The position numbers were made by a program, and so were the translations under genes. Source: Dryomyza anilis (lineage: Eukaryota; Arthropoda; Insecta; Diptera; Dryomyzidae). From it: a DNA stretch of 64,000 nucleotides. The notes under the pieces are model-generated. The model did not search any database. It worked only from the letters and a program-made list of their open reading frames with translations, and was not told where the DNA came from. Position 1 is the stretch's first letter. The number at the start of each line of letters is the position of its first letter. Shown piece after piece: positions 13,404 to 24,600 of this stretch. The stretch spans positions 65,647,970 through 65,711,969 of the forward strand of contig OX638135.1 in the NCBI GenBank assembly GCA_951804985.1, in the 5' to 3' direction.

Positions 13404-14215
13404 CGTTTGTTCCGCTTCTCCGTCTAAACGGCTGATCCGATTTTCTTGAAATTTTTACCACAGATGCGGTATGGTCTGGAAGGAATGATAGGCTATATAT
13501 GGGCGGGATTGGACAAAGAGGCATGGCACCTCTCATACAACCTTAACTTTCAATACGATTTAACTCGGCACTTTCACCAGCTACGAACATGAAACAAAAA
13601 ACTCAAATACAAAAAAAAAATTAAAAACAAAAAAGCAAAAGCACAAAACAAAAGCAAAAATACAAAAACAAAAGCAATCACGTTTGTCCCGCTTCTCCGT
13701 CTACACGGCTGACCGATTTTCTTGAAATTTTTACCACAGATGCGGTATGGTCTGGAAGGAATGATAGGCTATATATGGGCGGGATTGGACAAAAAGGCGT
13801 GGCACCTCCCATACAACCTAAACTTTCAATACGACATAACTCGGCACTTTCACCAGCTACGAACATGAAACAAAAAACTCAAATACAAAAAAAAAATTGA
13901 AAACAAAAAAGCAAAAGCACAAAACAAAACAAAACAAAAGCAATCACGTTTGTTCCGCTTCTTCGTCTAAACGGCTGATCCGATTGTCTTGAAATTTTTA
14001 CCACAGATGCGGTATGGTCTGAAGGAATGATAGGCTATATATGGGCGGGATTGGACAAAGAGGCGTGGCACCTCCCATGCAACCTAAACACGATATAACT
14101 CGGCACTTTCACCAGCTACGAACATGAAACAAAAAACTCAAATAAAAAAAAAATTAAAAACAAAAAAGCAAAAAAACAACACAAAACAAAAGCAAAAATA
14201 CAAAAACAAAACCAA
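13404..14215 (+). repeat. Triplicated 5' segment of Helitron B
   Basis: Three consecutive copies start at CGTTTG near 13404, 13681 and 13947. Each holds CCGCTTCTCCGTCTA, TTACCACAGATGCGGTATGG, ATAGGCTATATATGGGCGGG and an A-rich end. Spacing is about 277 and 266 bp. Helitrons A and C carry this segment once. Confidence 0.85.
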
Positions 14216-14276
14216 TCACATAAAACCACAATCCAAACTAAATGAAAAACAAAAAAATGAAAGAAAAAGAAAAACA

Positions 14277-15845
14277 AACTCACCACACTAAAACTAACCA
14301 AACTAAAACTCACCACACTAAAACTCACCACACTAAAATTCAACACACTAAAATTCACCACACCAAAACTCACCACACTAAAACTAACCACACTAAAACT
14401 CACCACACAAAAACTCACCACACTAAAATCCCACCACACTAAAACTCACCACACTTAAACTCACCACACTTAAACTCACCACACAAAAATTCAACACACT
14501 AAAACTCACCACACCTAAACTTACCACACTAAAACTCACCACACTAAAACTCACCACACTAAAACTCACCACACTAAAACTCACCACACAAAAACTCACT
14601 ATACTAAAACTCACCACATTGAAACTCACCACACAAAAATTCAACACACTAAAATTCACCACACTCAAATGTCGCCACACTCAAATGTCGCCACACCAAA
14701 ACTCACCACACTAAAACTTACCAAACTAAAACTCACCACACTAAAACTCACCACACTAAACCTCACCACACTAAAACTCACCACACAAAAATTCAACACA
14801 CTAAAATTCACCACACTTAAACTCACAACATTAAAATTTCACCACACTAAAACACACCACACTAAAACTCACTACACTAAAATTTCACCACATTAAAATT
14901 CACCACTTTTAAACCCACCACATTAAAACTCACGACACTCAAATTTCGATACACTAAAACTCACCACACTAAAACTCACTGCACTAAAATTCACCACACT
15001 AAAACCCACCACACTATAATTAACCACACTAAAACTCATCACATTAAAATTCATCACACTAAAACTCACCACAATAAAATTCACCTCACCAAAACTCGCT
15101 ACACTAAAACACGCCACACTAAAACACGCCACATTAAAATTCACCACACTAAAACCCACCACACTATAATTGACCACACTAAAACTCACCACACTTAAAA
15201 ACACCACACTTAAACTCACCACACTAAAATTTCACCACACTAAAACTCACCATACTAAAACTCACTACACTAAAATTTCACCACATTAAAATTCACCACA
15301 CTAAAACTCACCACATTAAAACTCACTACACTCAAATTTCGCCACACTAAAACTCACCACACTAAAACTCACCGCACTAAAATTCACCACACTAAAACCC
15401 ACCACACTATAATTAACCACACTAAAACTCACCACACTAAAATTCACTACACTAAAACTCACCACAATAAAATTCATCACATTAAAATTCATCACACTAA
15501 AACTCACCACAATAAAATTCACCCTAAAATTCCCCACACTAAAACTCGCTACACTAAAACACGCCACACTAAAACACGCCACATTAAAATTCACCACACT
15601 AAAACCCACCACACTATAATTCCCCACACTAAAACTCACCACACTAAAAATCACCACACTTTAACTCACCACACTTAAACTCACCACACTAAAACTCACC
15701 ACACTAAAACTCACCACACTAAAACTCACCACACCAAAACTAACCACAATTAAACTCACCACTTCAAAATTCACCACATCTAAACTTACCACACCGAAAC
15801 TTACCACACCGAAACTTACTACATTAAAACCCACCACACTAAAAC
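14277..15845. repeat. 15-bp minisatellite in Helitron B
   Basis: About 1.57 kb of CTCACCACACTAAAA and close variants, roughly one hundred units, with scattered substitutions and a few short or long units. Several long open frames on both strands cross it; they are repeat translations, not genes. Confidence 0.9.
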
Positions 15846-16005
15846 TTCTATTGGGAAAAACTCTACGGGGTAGAATTCTACGGGGAAGAATTCTACCGGG
15901 AACAATTCTACCGGGATGAATTCTACGTGGAGAATTCTACGGTAAAGCGTTCTATGTGGATTTTACGGGGAAGATTTCTACTGGGAATAATTCTGCGGAG
16001 AAGCG
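15846..16005. repeat. GAATTCTACGGGGAA array in Helitron B
   Basis: About ten degenerate 15-bp units such as GAATTCTACGGGGAA, the complement of the 10716-10905 and 54430-54630 arrays. It adjoins the larger minisatellite. Confidence 0.75.
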
Positions 16006-16182
16006 CAGTCTGAGAAAGTATTGTCTTTGAGAAAAGTTGTTTTGGCGGAGAATTATTTGGTTACCACATTTATAAAACCAAAAAAAAAACTTCAATAGCT
16101 AAGCACGGGCCCCTCATATAAATAATAAAATGTTTTTTATATTAATAAAATCGCTCCATATCTTTGAATTCAGAAAATCTTG

Positions 16183-16195
16183 GCACGAGTCGTGC
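16183..16195 (+). other. Helitron B 3' terminal hairpin
   Basis: GCACGA-G-TCGTGC is a perfect palindrome ten bases before the terminal CTAG. In Helitrons this hairpin marks the end of rolling-circle transfer. The same hairpin is intact in the opposite orientation at the left ends of copies A and C. Confidence 0.8.
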
Positions 16196-16317
16196 ACGGG
16201 TCCAGCTAGTCCTTAATATATATGTCCGAAATTGGGGTGTCTTGAAAAATCACTCAAAAAACAATTAAAAAACTTATAAATGGTATTCTGTTAATACAGA
16301 CAGTTAAATCATGAACC

Positions 16318-16619
16318 CCCGGGGTAGCTCAGTGGTTAGTGCGTTGGACTGCGAGCTGAAAGGTCCCCGGTTCAAGCCTGGACTGGGGCTAACAACATCT
16401 TTTCATAGAAACATTTTTCTATACCGCGCTACCTCTCGGCAGTAAATGTCAAACCTACGAACGTAAAACATTGCCTATGAAAAGCTCTCACCCGCCGTTC
16501 GGATTCGGCAATATACTGTAGGTCCCACCACTTTGAGTAAAACACGCACAGCTCAAAATGGTGAGAGAGCTCGACCTAACTTCTTATAGGACTGTAGTGC
16601 AAATCAGTGATTATTAATT
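16318..16619 (+). mobile_element. tRNA-derived SINE, copy 1
   Basis: It is flanked by the exact 11-bp duplication AATCATGAACC (16307-16317 and 16620-16630). The head (16318-16389) is tRNA-like, with an A-box region TAGCTCAGTGGTTAG and a B-box GGTTCAAGCC, so it should carry an internal RNA polymerase III promoter. The unrelated body contains CCGCCGTTCGGATTCGGCAA and CACAGCTCAAAATGG. The tail is only a short ATTATT remnant. Confidence 0.9.
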
Positions 16620-16630
16620 AATCATGAACC

Positions 16631-16959
16631 AGTCTATAGAATAGACCCTTTATACGTGCTCCACTTTACCCCAGACTCCCCATATATTTTTCTAATACAA
16701 TAAATAAAATATCAATATCATTCAAATTTGGATAATTTTTTAAATAGAAAAATGTGCTTGTGCGTGTTTTTTGTCGATATACCGCTACACAAATTAATGA
16801 AAAAAAACAAATTTTCGACCAAAGATCTTAGTTTTTGAAATTTTTATTTTGCAAATTGCAAATGTTTTTAAATGATATTTGTACATGCCTTGTACTAAAT
16901 CTTCCACATAAGATAAAATATGTTTTTCAATCTTTGATAAAAATTCATTAAAACTAAAT
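16631..16959. other. AT-rich spacer, no feature recognised
   Basis: No coding, RNA or repeat feature is supported between the SINE duplication and the TA microsatellite. Confidence 0.5.
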
Positions 16960-17007
16960 ATAATATATATATATTTATATATATACATATATATAAATAT
17001 ATATATA

Positions 17008-17090
<83 letters not shown>
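16960..17090. repeat. (TA)n microsatellite
   Basis: TA-rich run becoming perfect from about 17011, ending exactly at the start of the LTR at 17091. The LTR element seems to have inserted into or beside it. Confidence 0.9.
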
Positions 17091-17094
<4 letters not shown>

Positions 17095-17590
17095 ACGAAG
17101 AGGTGTAATTTGTCCCATAGAGCAAGCAATCAACATTAATTAATGAGACGAAAGACAATTCAGCGCACGAAGCATGTGTTAGAAAGAGACGGAAGATCAT
17201 TCAGCGCACTGAGGCAGTGTGTGAGAAAGAGATGGAAGATCAGCGCATTAAAACACATGAGTGCAAATGAGATACCAATAGCATGCGGCATTCACGAAAC
17301 GAGTAGAAGGTTCTCGAAAAAAGTCGAAGCTTGTCGAAACGTGTCGAACTGATGCATGTGTATATAACGGAGCCGCAGAGGTACAGCACTTCAGTTGTGA
17401 TTTGATAGTGAACTAGTGCGTCTCGTGAGTGAACATTGTTAAGCTAAGTTGTTATTTAAATAAATAAAGTTAATTAATACTAGTTGAAACAATACTAGTT
17501 AAAACCAAATATTAGTGTGTTTTTATTTCGTACACACTCCAGCGATACGAACTCGTAGAATAGTTCTCCGTAGACTGAATTTTCGTAACA
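17091..17590 (+). repeat. 5' LTR of copy 1
   Basis: Begins TGTTACGAAGAGGTGTAATT and ends TTTTCGTAACA, the TG..CA rule, 500 bp. It aligns with the LTRs at 25774-26271 and 36697-37242. TATATAACGG at 17360 is a plausible TATA-like promoter element and AATAAA occurs near 17460. Confidence 0.9.
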
Positions 17591-17591
17591 T

Positions 17592-17609
17592 TGGTTTCAG
17601 AAGTGGGAC
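17592..17609 (+). promoter_or_regulatory. Primer binding site, probably tRNA-Leu
   Basis: TGGTTTCAGAAGTGGGA lies one base after the LTR. Copy 2 has TGATGTCAGAAGTGGGATT. From memory this resembles the complement of an insect tRNA-Leu 3' end (TGGTGTCAGAAGTGGGATT); a tRNA search would settle it. Confidence 0.6.
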
Positions 17610-17620
17610 TGTGATTCAAA

Positions 17621-18648
17621 ATGGTTAAATTCGAACAACTTAAAGTCGACCAGCTAAAGAAGAAGCTGGCGATTCATAATCTTCAACTGTAGGTACGAAA
17701 GTAGAGCTACAAAAGCGTCTAATGGAAGAATTAGAGATACCTTGCAGAGCACGAGTTTGAAATGGAAGCTGCAACAACGTCATCGAAATGTGTGGACACG
17801 GAGCATAAAGTACAGTCTCAAAGTTTTGATATGAGCCAGTTGCTCGTTGCTCAATACACCAACTTAAGACAGAACTTCAAAAAAATTCCAATCAACTTAA
17901 AACAGAATTTCTGAAAAATTCTAACCAACATCAAGTAAAAATGGAGCAACAAATGCAGGAACATTCGAAACAGCTTCTGGAAGTTTCTAATACACTTCAT
18001 GGCAAAGTTAATGAGCTTGAAGCGCATATAAATAACGTTGATGAGAAATATCAAGACATCGACAAAGAGCTTCAGGAAATAAAGAAAGATGTGCACGTGT
18101 TGCAGATAAATGGACCTACACAGCATGTTTTTAGTGGTACGAGGCTAAAATCGCCGATTTACGATGGAACCACAGCGTTCAACATTTTCAAGCTGCAATT
18201 TGAGACAACGGCTGTAAGTAATCGATGGAATAATGAGGACAGCGTAGCCGCACTTATCGTGGCGCTAAAAGGAGGCGCAGCCGAATTATTGCAGACTGTT
18301 CCAGAAAGTGATCGAAACAGTTATTTAGCGGTTATGGCTGCACTGCAACGAAAATATGGCAGTGATCACATGAAGCAGATCTACAGAATGGAACAAAAGA
18401 GCCGAATGCAACGAAATGGTGAAACATTGCAGGCGTATGCAGCGGATGTCGAGAGACTTGCGCATTTGTCGTATGCAGATTCAACGAGTGATTTCATAGA
18501 AAAGTGCAAGATCGAAGCGTTTGTTGATGGCATACGCGATCAGGAGACAAAACGTGCAACAGTGACTGCGCCTAAGGTAACATTTACGGAAACGGTTACC
18601 ACAGCTCTAACGCAGGAGACAGCAAATGCGTTAGAGCTGTGTCTTTAA
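17621..18648 (+). pseudogene. Gag, copy 1, disrupted
   Basis: The ATG at 17621 opens MVKFEQLKVDQLKKKLAI, a SAP-like leader, but stops appear by about 17690. An open part at 17941-18648 (235 codons) contains a charged coiled-coil segment (MQEHSKQLLEVSNTLHGK), then the Gag core with SPIYDGTTAFNIFKLQFETT, ALIVALKGGAAELL and LQRKYGSDHMKQIYRME. The zinc knuckle present in copy 2 (near 27487) is missing here: a deletion after ALTQETAN joins this point to the protease leader. Confidence 0.8.
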
Positions 18649-18659
18649 ACTAAAACGAG

Positions 18660-19119
18660 TCAGTTCTGCGGGGCACGATCTGACGCCCATAACCGATTGC
18701 CCCAGAATCTCCATTTCACAAATTGCTCGAAAGCCAAATAGCTTAACTGTCGAAGGACTCATTGATTGTACAGCATATATGGTAACATTGGATACGGGAG
18801 CTTCACACTCATTAATAAGAAGTAACATTGTTAAGGATGAAGTAGAGCCGCTTGTAGGAATAAGATTACAAACAGCTACAGGTGAAGAGTCCCCTATTAG
18901 AGGAAAGATTACCAAGAAAATAACGATTGGTACTACGACAGTTAAGCATGATTTTATTGTGGCAGAAATAGTAGACGAAATAATACTTGGCATGGACTTC
19001 ATGATAAAGAACGCTTTCACACTTGATTTAACAAGAAAAATTTTGAATTATGCAAACACGGATATCCAACTAAATATTGATTGTGACCAGAGCCCGAAAA
19101 TTAAACAAGTTATTTATTA
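18660..19119 (+). pseudogene. Aspartic protease, copy 1
   Basis: In one frame the leader RKPNSLTVEGLIDCTAYMVT continues into LDTGASHSLIRSN, the active-site DTGAS loop of retroviral proteases, and then IILGMDFMIKNAF, the second conserved ILG motif. The domain (18779-19119) is readable throughout. It is followed by stop codons in the linker to reverse transcriptase at 19118-19200, so the polyprotein is broken. Confidence 0.8.
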
Positions 19120-20892
19120 AAAAAATAGAAAAATACCACCTAATTCAGTAGCAATTGTTTGGGCAAAATTAAATGGAGATTGTGGAATAAGCAAGTTGTG
19201 AGTTATTGAAGCAAACGAAGAGCTGTATAGAAGTAACATAGCGGTTGGTAAAACATTTGTTGAGGCGAAGAAAGACAGAATTGTACCTATAAGAGTTCTC
19301 AATTTGGAAAACTCGTCAAAATTTATCAAAAAGGGAACAGTGATAACCCAGTGTCAAGAGGCATCAGCGATTATATATTGCGAGTCAAATACATCAAAGA
19401 ACTATGTCACACCGCAAATAAACAAACAATCTACTCACAAGTTTATAAATGAAATGCTGCCAAAGAAAAGAGCCAAGTTCAAAAGCTAATTAATAAATAT
19501 CAGTGTATATTTGCAGAAAAGGACCAAAAGGATGGCAGAATTTCAATTGTAAAACATAGAATAGATACTGGGGATTCTAAGCCAATTCGTCAAGCACCAA
19601 GAAGAGTACGACTTGCAAAAAGAGACGAAGTGTCACATTTGGTTAAAGAAATGCACAGAAGTGGTGTGGTGGAACAATCTGAGAGTCCATGGAGTTCACC
19701 AGTAGTATTGGTGAAAAAGAAGGACGGTAGTACTCGGTTCTGCGTTGATTACCGAAAGCTAAATGATGTCACCAAGAAAGATAGTTATCCGCTGCCTAGA
19801 ATCGATGACACCTTGGATACACTATCTAATGCTAAGTGGTTTTCAACGTTGGACTTGCAAAGCGGTTACTGGCAACTAGAAATCGATAAGAATGATCGTG
19901 AGAAGACCGCATTCAGTACTGGCGATGGACTATGGCAATTTCTGGTAATGCCGTTTGGGCTATGTAATGCGCCAGCAACATTCGAGCAGTTAATGGAGCA
20001 CGTATTGAGAGGTCTGCACTGGAAAACTTGTCTGGTATACCTTGACGACATCATTGTCATGGGCAAGGATTTTGACGAACATCTAAGAAATTTAGATGAA
20101 GTATTCCTTCGATTGGAAAGTGCGGGTCTACAACTTAGCCCAAAGAAATGCTCACTTTTCAAGAAAGAAGTCAAGTATCTGGGTCATCGAGTTACCACAG
20201 AAGGAGTGCATACCGATGAAGATAAAATAGTTGCAGTAAAAGAGTGGCCCAGACCGCAAAACCTACATGACCTGCGAAGTTTCTTGGGGGTATGTACATA
20301 CCACAGGCGATTTGTTCCAGGTTTTGCCAATGTTGCTAGCAGTCTTCACGAGTTGACAAGAAAGAACCGCGCATTTAAATGGGGCAATGATCAAGAAATG
20401 GCGTTTCTGAAATTAAAAGATCTGCTGTGCTCGGCACCAATTCTTGCGTATCCAATTCCAGGTGAGAAATTTATACTTGATACGGATGCGAGTGGATACG
20501 GAATCGGCGGAGTTCTCTCTCAAGTGATCAATGAACAAGAAAAAGTGATCACATACTACAGTAAAACCTTGTCCAAACCCGAGCGAAATTACTGTGTCAC
20601 CAGGAGGGAGCTTGCTGTAATCGAAAGTGTGAAAAATTTCCACAAATACCTGTATGGGCAACAGTTTCACTTGAGAACCGATCACGCAGCACTGAGATGG
20701 TTACTTCAGTTCAAAGACCCAGAAGGCCAAATTGCGCGTTGGATACAACGATTACAGAGCAACGATTTCACCATAGAACATCGTAAAGGAGGTCATCATG
20801 GAAATGCAGATGCTCTGTCACGATGCCCATGTAAACGAGAATGCAGACATTGTTCAAGAGCGGAAGGAAAAGAAAACATAATTGACATTTGA
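19120..20892 (+). pseudogene. Reverse transcriptase and RNase H, copy 1 (420-codon open part)
   Basis: The linker 19120-19485 has stops and a frame change. From about 19486 the frame is open to 20892 (the ATG at 19630 gives 420 codons). Motifs in order: RFCVDYRKLND, FSTLDLQSGYWQ, FLVMPFGLCNAPATFEQLM, the catalytic YLDDIIV (20038-20058), then RNase H with ILDTDASGYGIGG, RRELAVIESVKNFHKYLYG and LRTDHAALRW. One L of the usual RRELLAV is missing but the frame holds. Catalytic residues are intact; this is the best-preserved enzyme in the window, though without upstream or downstream partners. Confidence 0.9.
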
Positions 20893-21466
20893 TTGCTAAA
20901 TGATTTTCCCGATGAAAAATGGACTCCGGAACAAATTCAAATTGATCAAAAGAGTGATCCCGACCTCACAAAAATCATGACGTTCAAGGAACAGCAAAGA
21001 AAACCATCGTGGGAAGATATAGCGGCCGACAGTCCAATAACTAAAGCTTACTGGGCATAGTGGCAGAGCTTAAAGCTACAAGATGGTTGCTTATATCGGT
21101 TATGGGAAAATTAAGGTGGCACATCCGCTCGAAGTTTGATTGTTGTTCCCAAGTCAAAAATAAACGAAATATTAGCGGAATACCATGGTGGATCTAGTGG
21201 TGGTCATTTGGGCATAAGTCGAGAAGGTAAAGAAGCGTTTTTATTGGATTGGATGCCAAGAGTCCGTCGCCGATTGGATTCGCAGTTGCCCGCAATGTGT
21301 ACCAGCATCAGTACAACATGGGAGCACCATTCGAGCGTATTGCCATGGATGTCGCCGGGCCGTTTCCAATCAGTGATGCGGATAATAAGAATGTGCTTGT
21401 CGTCATTGACTAATTCAGCAAGAGGCCTGAAGTGTATCCCATGCCGAATCCAGAAGAAAATAAAAT
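20893..21466 (+). pseudogene. Integrase fragment, copy 1
   Basis: The text resembles the start of integrase: SDPDLTKIMTFKEQQRKPSW, then after stops EYHGGSSGGHLGISREGK (histidines of the zinc-binding HHCC domain). A deletion removes the Cys pair region that copy 3 retains (SCPQC). The catalytic core begins (FERIAMDV in a shifted frame) and stops at PMPNPE. No second Asp or Glu of the D,D,E triad remains. Confidence 0.75.
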
Positions 21467-21583
21467 AACGATTCCAGTTACAGTTCCGGTTCCACAAACA
21501 AGTCAAAAAACGTAATAAAGGTATAAATATTTTTCTATTTTTACGTAAAAACATAATGAAACTTATATACATATCTACCTATG

Positions 21584-22355
21584 CACTAAAAAAACAAGAT
21601 GTTTATGAAAGTCTTGCTGCAACTATCTGTATAATTTTACGTCTTATCGCAAATATTCAAACATCCCATAAGTTTTAATAAAGTTGCAGCAAAACTATTA
21701 TTATTTTTTAAATATGACGTATATGCAGATAGTTACGAGCAATGACTCAGGACATAGCGAACATCCTGAATTCTTGGACATTTGCAGCAAAACTTTTGAG
21801 GTATTTTGACATTTGACTACTAGAAAAAGGAAAATAGCGTACTTTTTCTTTATGCTCAATTTATCCACAATAATTAAGTAAATCCAATGGTGTAAAAAAG
21901 TGTCAACTCAAATATTACATTTTAATGGTAAAAGTGAAAATAAAATTTCCTGACATTGAAATTATCAACAAGTGATGGAAAATTATTTTTTTTCAGAATG
22001 TGTTAGATGACAGCATCGCCGGACGGACTTAATTCTTCCTCGAAGAAGTCTCAAGTCTTTGTACAATTTTATCTTCAAAGGATTTATAAAGACGATGGCG
22101 ATGTATAAACGGGATACTGTTTTAATTCTAGAATAAATAAAAATACATTTAATTAATTTTACTTTAATTCAATAAAAAAAGTACCTTTTCCAAATATTCC
22201 TCAACTATCTTCATAGTTGTAAGATGTTTATTTGAAAGATAGTTGCCAGCAATATTTATCGTATTTGTCGGATGTTTGAGAGACGATCTAAATAATTTGT
22301 AAATATCTTGATATTTAGGACTGTGATATTTCTGGTAATCTTTGTTTTCTTAGTG
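21584..22355. mobile_element. TIR element with CACTAA ends
   Basis: The left end CACTAAAAAAACAAGATG pairs with the complement of ATCTTTGTTTTCTTAGTG in 15 of 17 positions. Inside, GATGTTTATGAAAG and AGATGTTTATTTGAAAGA are near the left and right ends, and GTTGCAGCAAAACT occurs twice. 772 bp, no transposase frame. Flanking TG/TG could be a 2-bp duplication; the usual TA is not seen. Confidence 0.6.
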
Positions 22356-22366
22356 TGTATATACAA

Positions 22367-22700
22367 ATTAATTGCCATGAATTAGTCTCGCAAAAACATG
22401 AGAACGGATCGACTGATTTGGATGATTCTTTTTTATTTTATTCGTCTCAATACTAGGAATTCGGAAAACTCCCATGGAAAAACCGGAAAATCTGAAAAAT
22501 CGAAATTTGTGTTTTATATGAGAATGCATTAAGTGCACCACCCATGGGAATTGTATTTTAATAATCATGATTCGTTTAAATAGCCACTACGAATAGATTG
22601 GAAAAAAGGGAGTGGCACGTCCCATACAAACTAACATTTTTAAAAGCGATTACTCCTGACCTCCTAAGAGGGGATTTTAATAATGTGACGCGATACGTTT
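22367..22700. repeat. Dispersed repeat fragment
   Basis: GAACGGATCGACTGATTTGG and GTGGCACGTCCCATACAAAC resemble recurring wording in the Helitron and family C repeats (GTGGCACCTCCCATACAAC), and CTCCTAAGAGGGGATTT resembles family C. It is probably a decayed non-coding element. Confidence 0.35.
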
Positions 22701-22710
22701 TTCCCTTGAG

Positions 22711-22947
22711 ATGTTTTCACATGTCAAAGATGTAAGTAAGGGCATTTTAGTTTTTTGCATTACAAACTATCTGGATATAAGTAACTGCATATTTCTGCAA
22801 AAGTTGTTATATTCCAAAACTCCATTATATCTTTCAGATAAGCTACGTCTTTGCATTTCAAGTAGACGCCTCAATTTTATTTTGCCAAAACTTAACTATC
22901 TACAATTCGCAATTCGACTCTGGAATTCATTACCACTTAATATTTAA
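22711..22947 (+). pseudogene. LINE ORF2 C-terminal fragment (tentative)
   Basis: The 78-codon frame ends LNYLQFAIRLWNSLPLNI, preceded by TPLYLSDKLRLCISSRRLNF. The order YLSD, an RR-containing stretch, then F..A..LWNSLP is the usual C-terminus of CR1/Jockey-like reverse-transcriptase proteins. Nothing of the upstream reverse transcriptase is present, so the copy would be severely 5' truncated, the normal fate of LINEs. Assignment is by motif wording only. Confidence 0.4.
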
Positions 22948-22949
22948 AA

Positions 22950-24125
22950 TATAATCAGAACATGTAGATTTAGGTATTACACAAGTAGGAATTAACGATC
23001 GGCACAAGCCTGACACAGGCTTGTGCCAATGCTACTCAGGCCTGTGCCAACGCTGTTATCCAAGCTCGTTCCAAGACTGTGTCAAGACTGGAATGATAAC
23101 TATGTTACAAGCCTGTATCCCAGGCTTGTATCCAGGCTCGTTGACAAATTTTGTGCCAGACTTAATTCTCAGTCTTGTGCCAACACTGTGTTTAGGCCTG
23201 TGCCAAGACTGTGTCAAGGCTGGAATGATAACTACAAGACTCTTACAAGACTCTTATTCAGGATTTACCAAAGCTTGTGTCCCAGGCTTGTGCCTCGGTC
23301 CTGAAACAGGACCTATGCCCCAGGCTTGCGACAACCTATGTAATACGCCTGAAGATTCAGGCTATTGGGCATAATTTGTCATGGGCATTGCATTCATTAT
23401 TCATGTCATTACACTTGAGAGTTGAGTCTGTAGATAAATAAATATGTAAGAGGTTAACAACTAATTTAACAGTAATGCTTAAGATAATTTACAGACTTAT
23501 TGTTCAGACAACTTCAAAGAATATATTTTTTTACGTTTAAAAAATAGGCAACAAACATTTTTTTTTTCATCAAATAAGTGTTCTTTAACATGAAAACAAC
23601 ACAAAAATGTTACCAAGTAAACTTTAATTTACTCAAGTTAAAGTCGGTACACATGCATTACTAGGCATGGGACGAAAAGTTGTCGAGACGGAATGTTGAA
23701 TTTCCTTCAGCATTTGCGGTTTCGATAATTTGACAATTTTTATATGTGGCTCAATATTGTGTCAGCCTTGTGTCAATATTGGTATACCGAGGCCTGTGTG
23801 GAGTCCGAGAATTTTGCCAGGCTTGTGTCCAACATAAACTTACAAGGCCTGTGTAAAGTCTAGGAGTGACGCTTTTTTCAGGCTTGTGTCTAATCTAAAC
23901 TAACGAGGCTTGTTTGAAATCTGGGAATGACAAATGTGCCAGGCTTGTGTCTAGCTCGATATATCAAGGCTTGTGTGGAGTCTGTGACTAACGATTATGC
24001 TAGCCTTGTGTCTGGCCCGATATACCAAGCCTTGGTAGTCAAGCTTGAAACAAGCTTGGCACTTTTGTTGCAGCCTGGAAATTCCTACCTATAAGGGGCT
24101 AAATAAACTAACTAATAAACTAAGC
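22950..24125 (+). repeat. CAGGCTTGTGTC-rich degenerate repeat region
   Basis: Two stretches (22999-23350 and 23740-24060) repeat AGGCTTGTGTC or AGGCCTGTGCC every 20-70 bp. A 12-bp-stem hairpin lies at 23001-23027 (GGCACAAGCCTG and its complement). AAATAAATATGTAAG near 23435 and AAATAAACTAACTAATAAAC near 24102 look like LINE-type 3' ends. It may be the 3' untranslated region of the LINE fragment just upstream, perhaps two copies in tandem. Confidence 0.5.
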
Positions 24126-24439
24126 ATATGTATATGCATTATATGAGAATTGAACAAAATTTCCTCGCGCGGACACGATCTTAAATGTAAGTACCGTCAA
24201 CATTAATTATAATATACATCTTTTGAGAAATAAGTGAATGAAATATTTTTCAAAAATACAAAACATATTTTGTATGACAATTAATATGTATAAAGAAAAT
24301 TAGCAAACTCAACATTTTTAAAATGCCATTGTCTACATGTGTAACTTAATTAATATTTGTTTTTGTTTCCAAATTCATTTTCCAAATGTATTTAATTATT
24401 TTGTTTTTGATATATTAATTTCTGATCTAATTAATTTAG
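24126..24439. other. AT-rich spacer, no feature recognised
   Basis: No frame or repeat structure stands out. Confidence 0.45.
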
Positions 24440-24600
24440 TAATGGTTCCAGTTCTGGTTCCGGTTATTGTTTTCTAATCCAGTTCCGGTTCCGGTTCTAA
24501 AAAAAAAAATAAAATAATGATTCCAGTTCCGGTTCCATAAAAAATTTAAAAAACTGTTCCAGTTCCGGTTCTATAAAAATGAAACGGTTCCGGTTCCACC
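24440..24600. repeat. GTTCCGGTTCC minisatellite
   Basis: Irregular repeats of GTTCCAGTTCCGGTTC separated by A-rich spacers. Related sequence occurs at 21470-21500 and, inverted, within the hAT-like element at 53290-53490. Confidence 0.7.

Larger units (their letters stand above)
13360..16209 (+). mobile_element. Helitron B, non-autonomous, minisatellite-expanded
   Basis: The 5' end is TCCTATTAATATTATAAA after an A at 13359. The 3' end is CTAG at 16206-16209 followed by T, with a perfect 6-bp-stem hairpin (GCACGA/TCGTGC) 10 bases upstream. These are the defining Helitron signatures. At 2850 bp it is three times the length of Helitron A. The extra length comes from a triplicated 5' segment and a very long 15-bp array. 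No helicase or Rep frame is present. Confidence 0.8.
17091..21466 (+). mobile_element. Gypsy LTR retrotransposon, copy 1 (3' truncated)
   Basis: Order: 5' LTR, primer site, gag, protease, reverse transcriptase, RNase H, partial integrase. Protease before reverse transcriptase and integrase last is the Gypsy (Ty3) order. Copies 2 (25774-33261) and 3 (36697-38262, antisense) are closely similar. This copy stops inside integrase at PMPNPE, where copies 2 and 3 continue, and the 3' LTR is absent. Beyond the break is a GTTCCAGTT-type repeat also found at 24440. Confidence 0.9.

Noticed and set aside
14116..15657. Several open frames of SVVSFSVV / TKTHHTK type
   Set aside because: They are products of the 15-bp repeat on either strand.
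14277..15845. CRISPR-like array
   Set aside because: The units are directly adjacent 15-mers without unique spacers, inside a Helitron in eukaryotic DNA. It is a minisatellite.
16318..16389. tRNA gene (also 27959-28030 and 48153-48224)
   Set aside because: The tRNA-like parts continue into a common non-tRNA body with an ATT tail and are flanked by target duplications, so they are SINE heads, not functional tRNA genes.
23021..23374. Cysteine-rich 117-codon frame that could suggest a secreted peptide
   Set aside because: The cysteines come from the repeated GGCTTGTGCC motif; an overlapping frame is open for the same reason, there is no signal peptide, and it lies in a repeat region.
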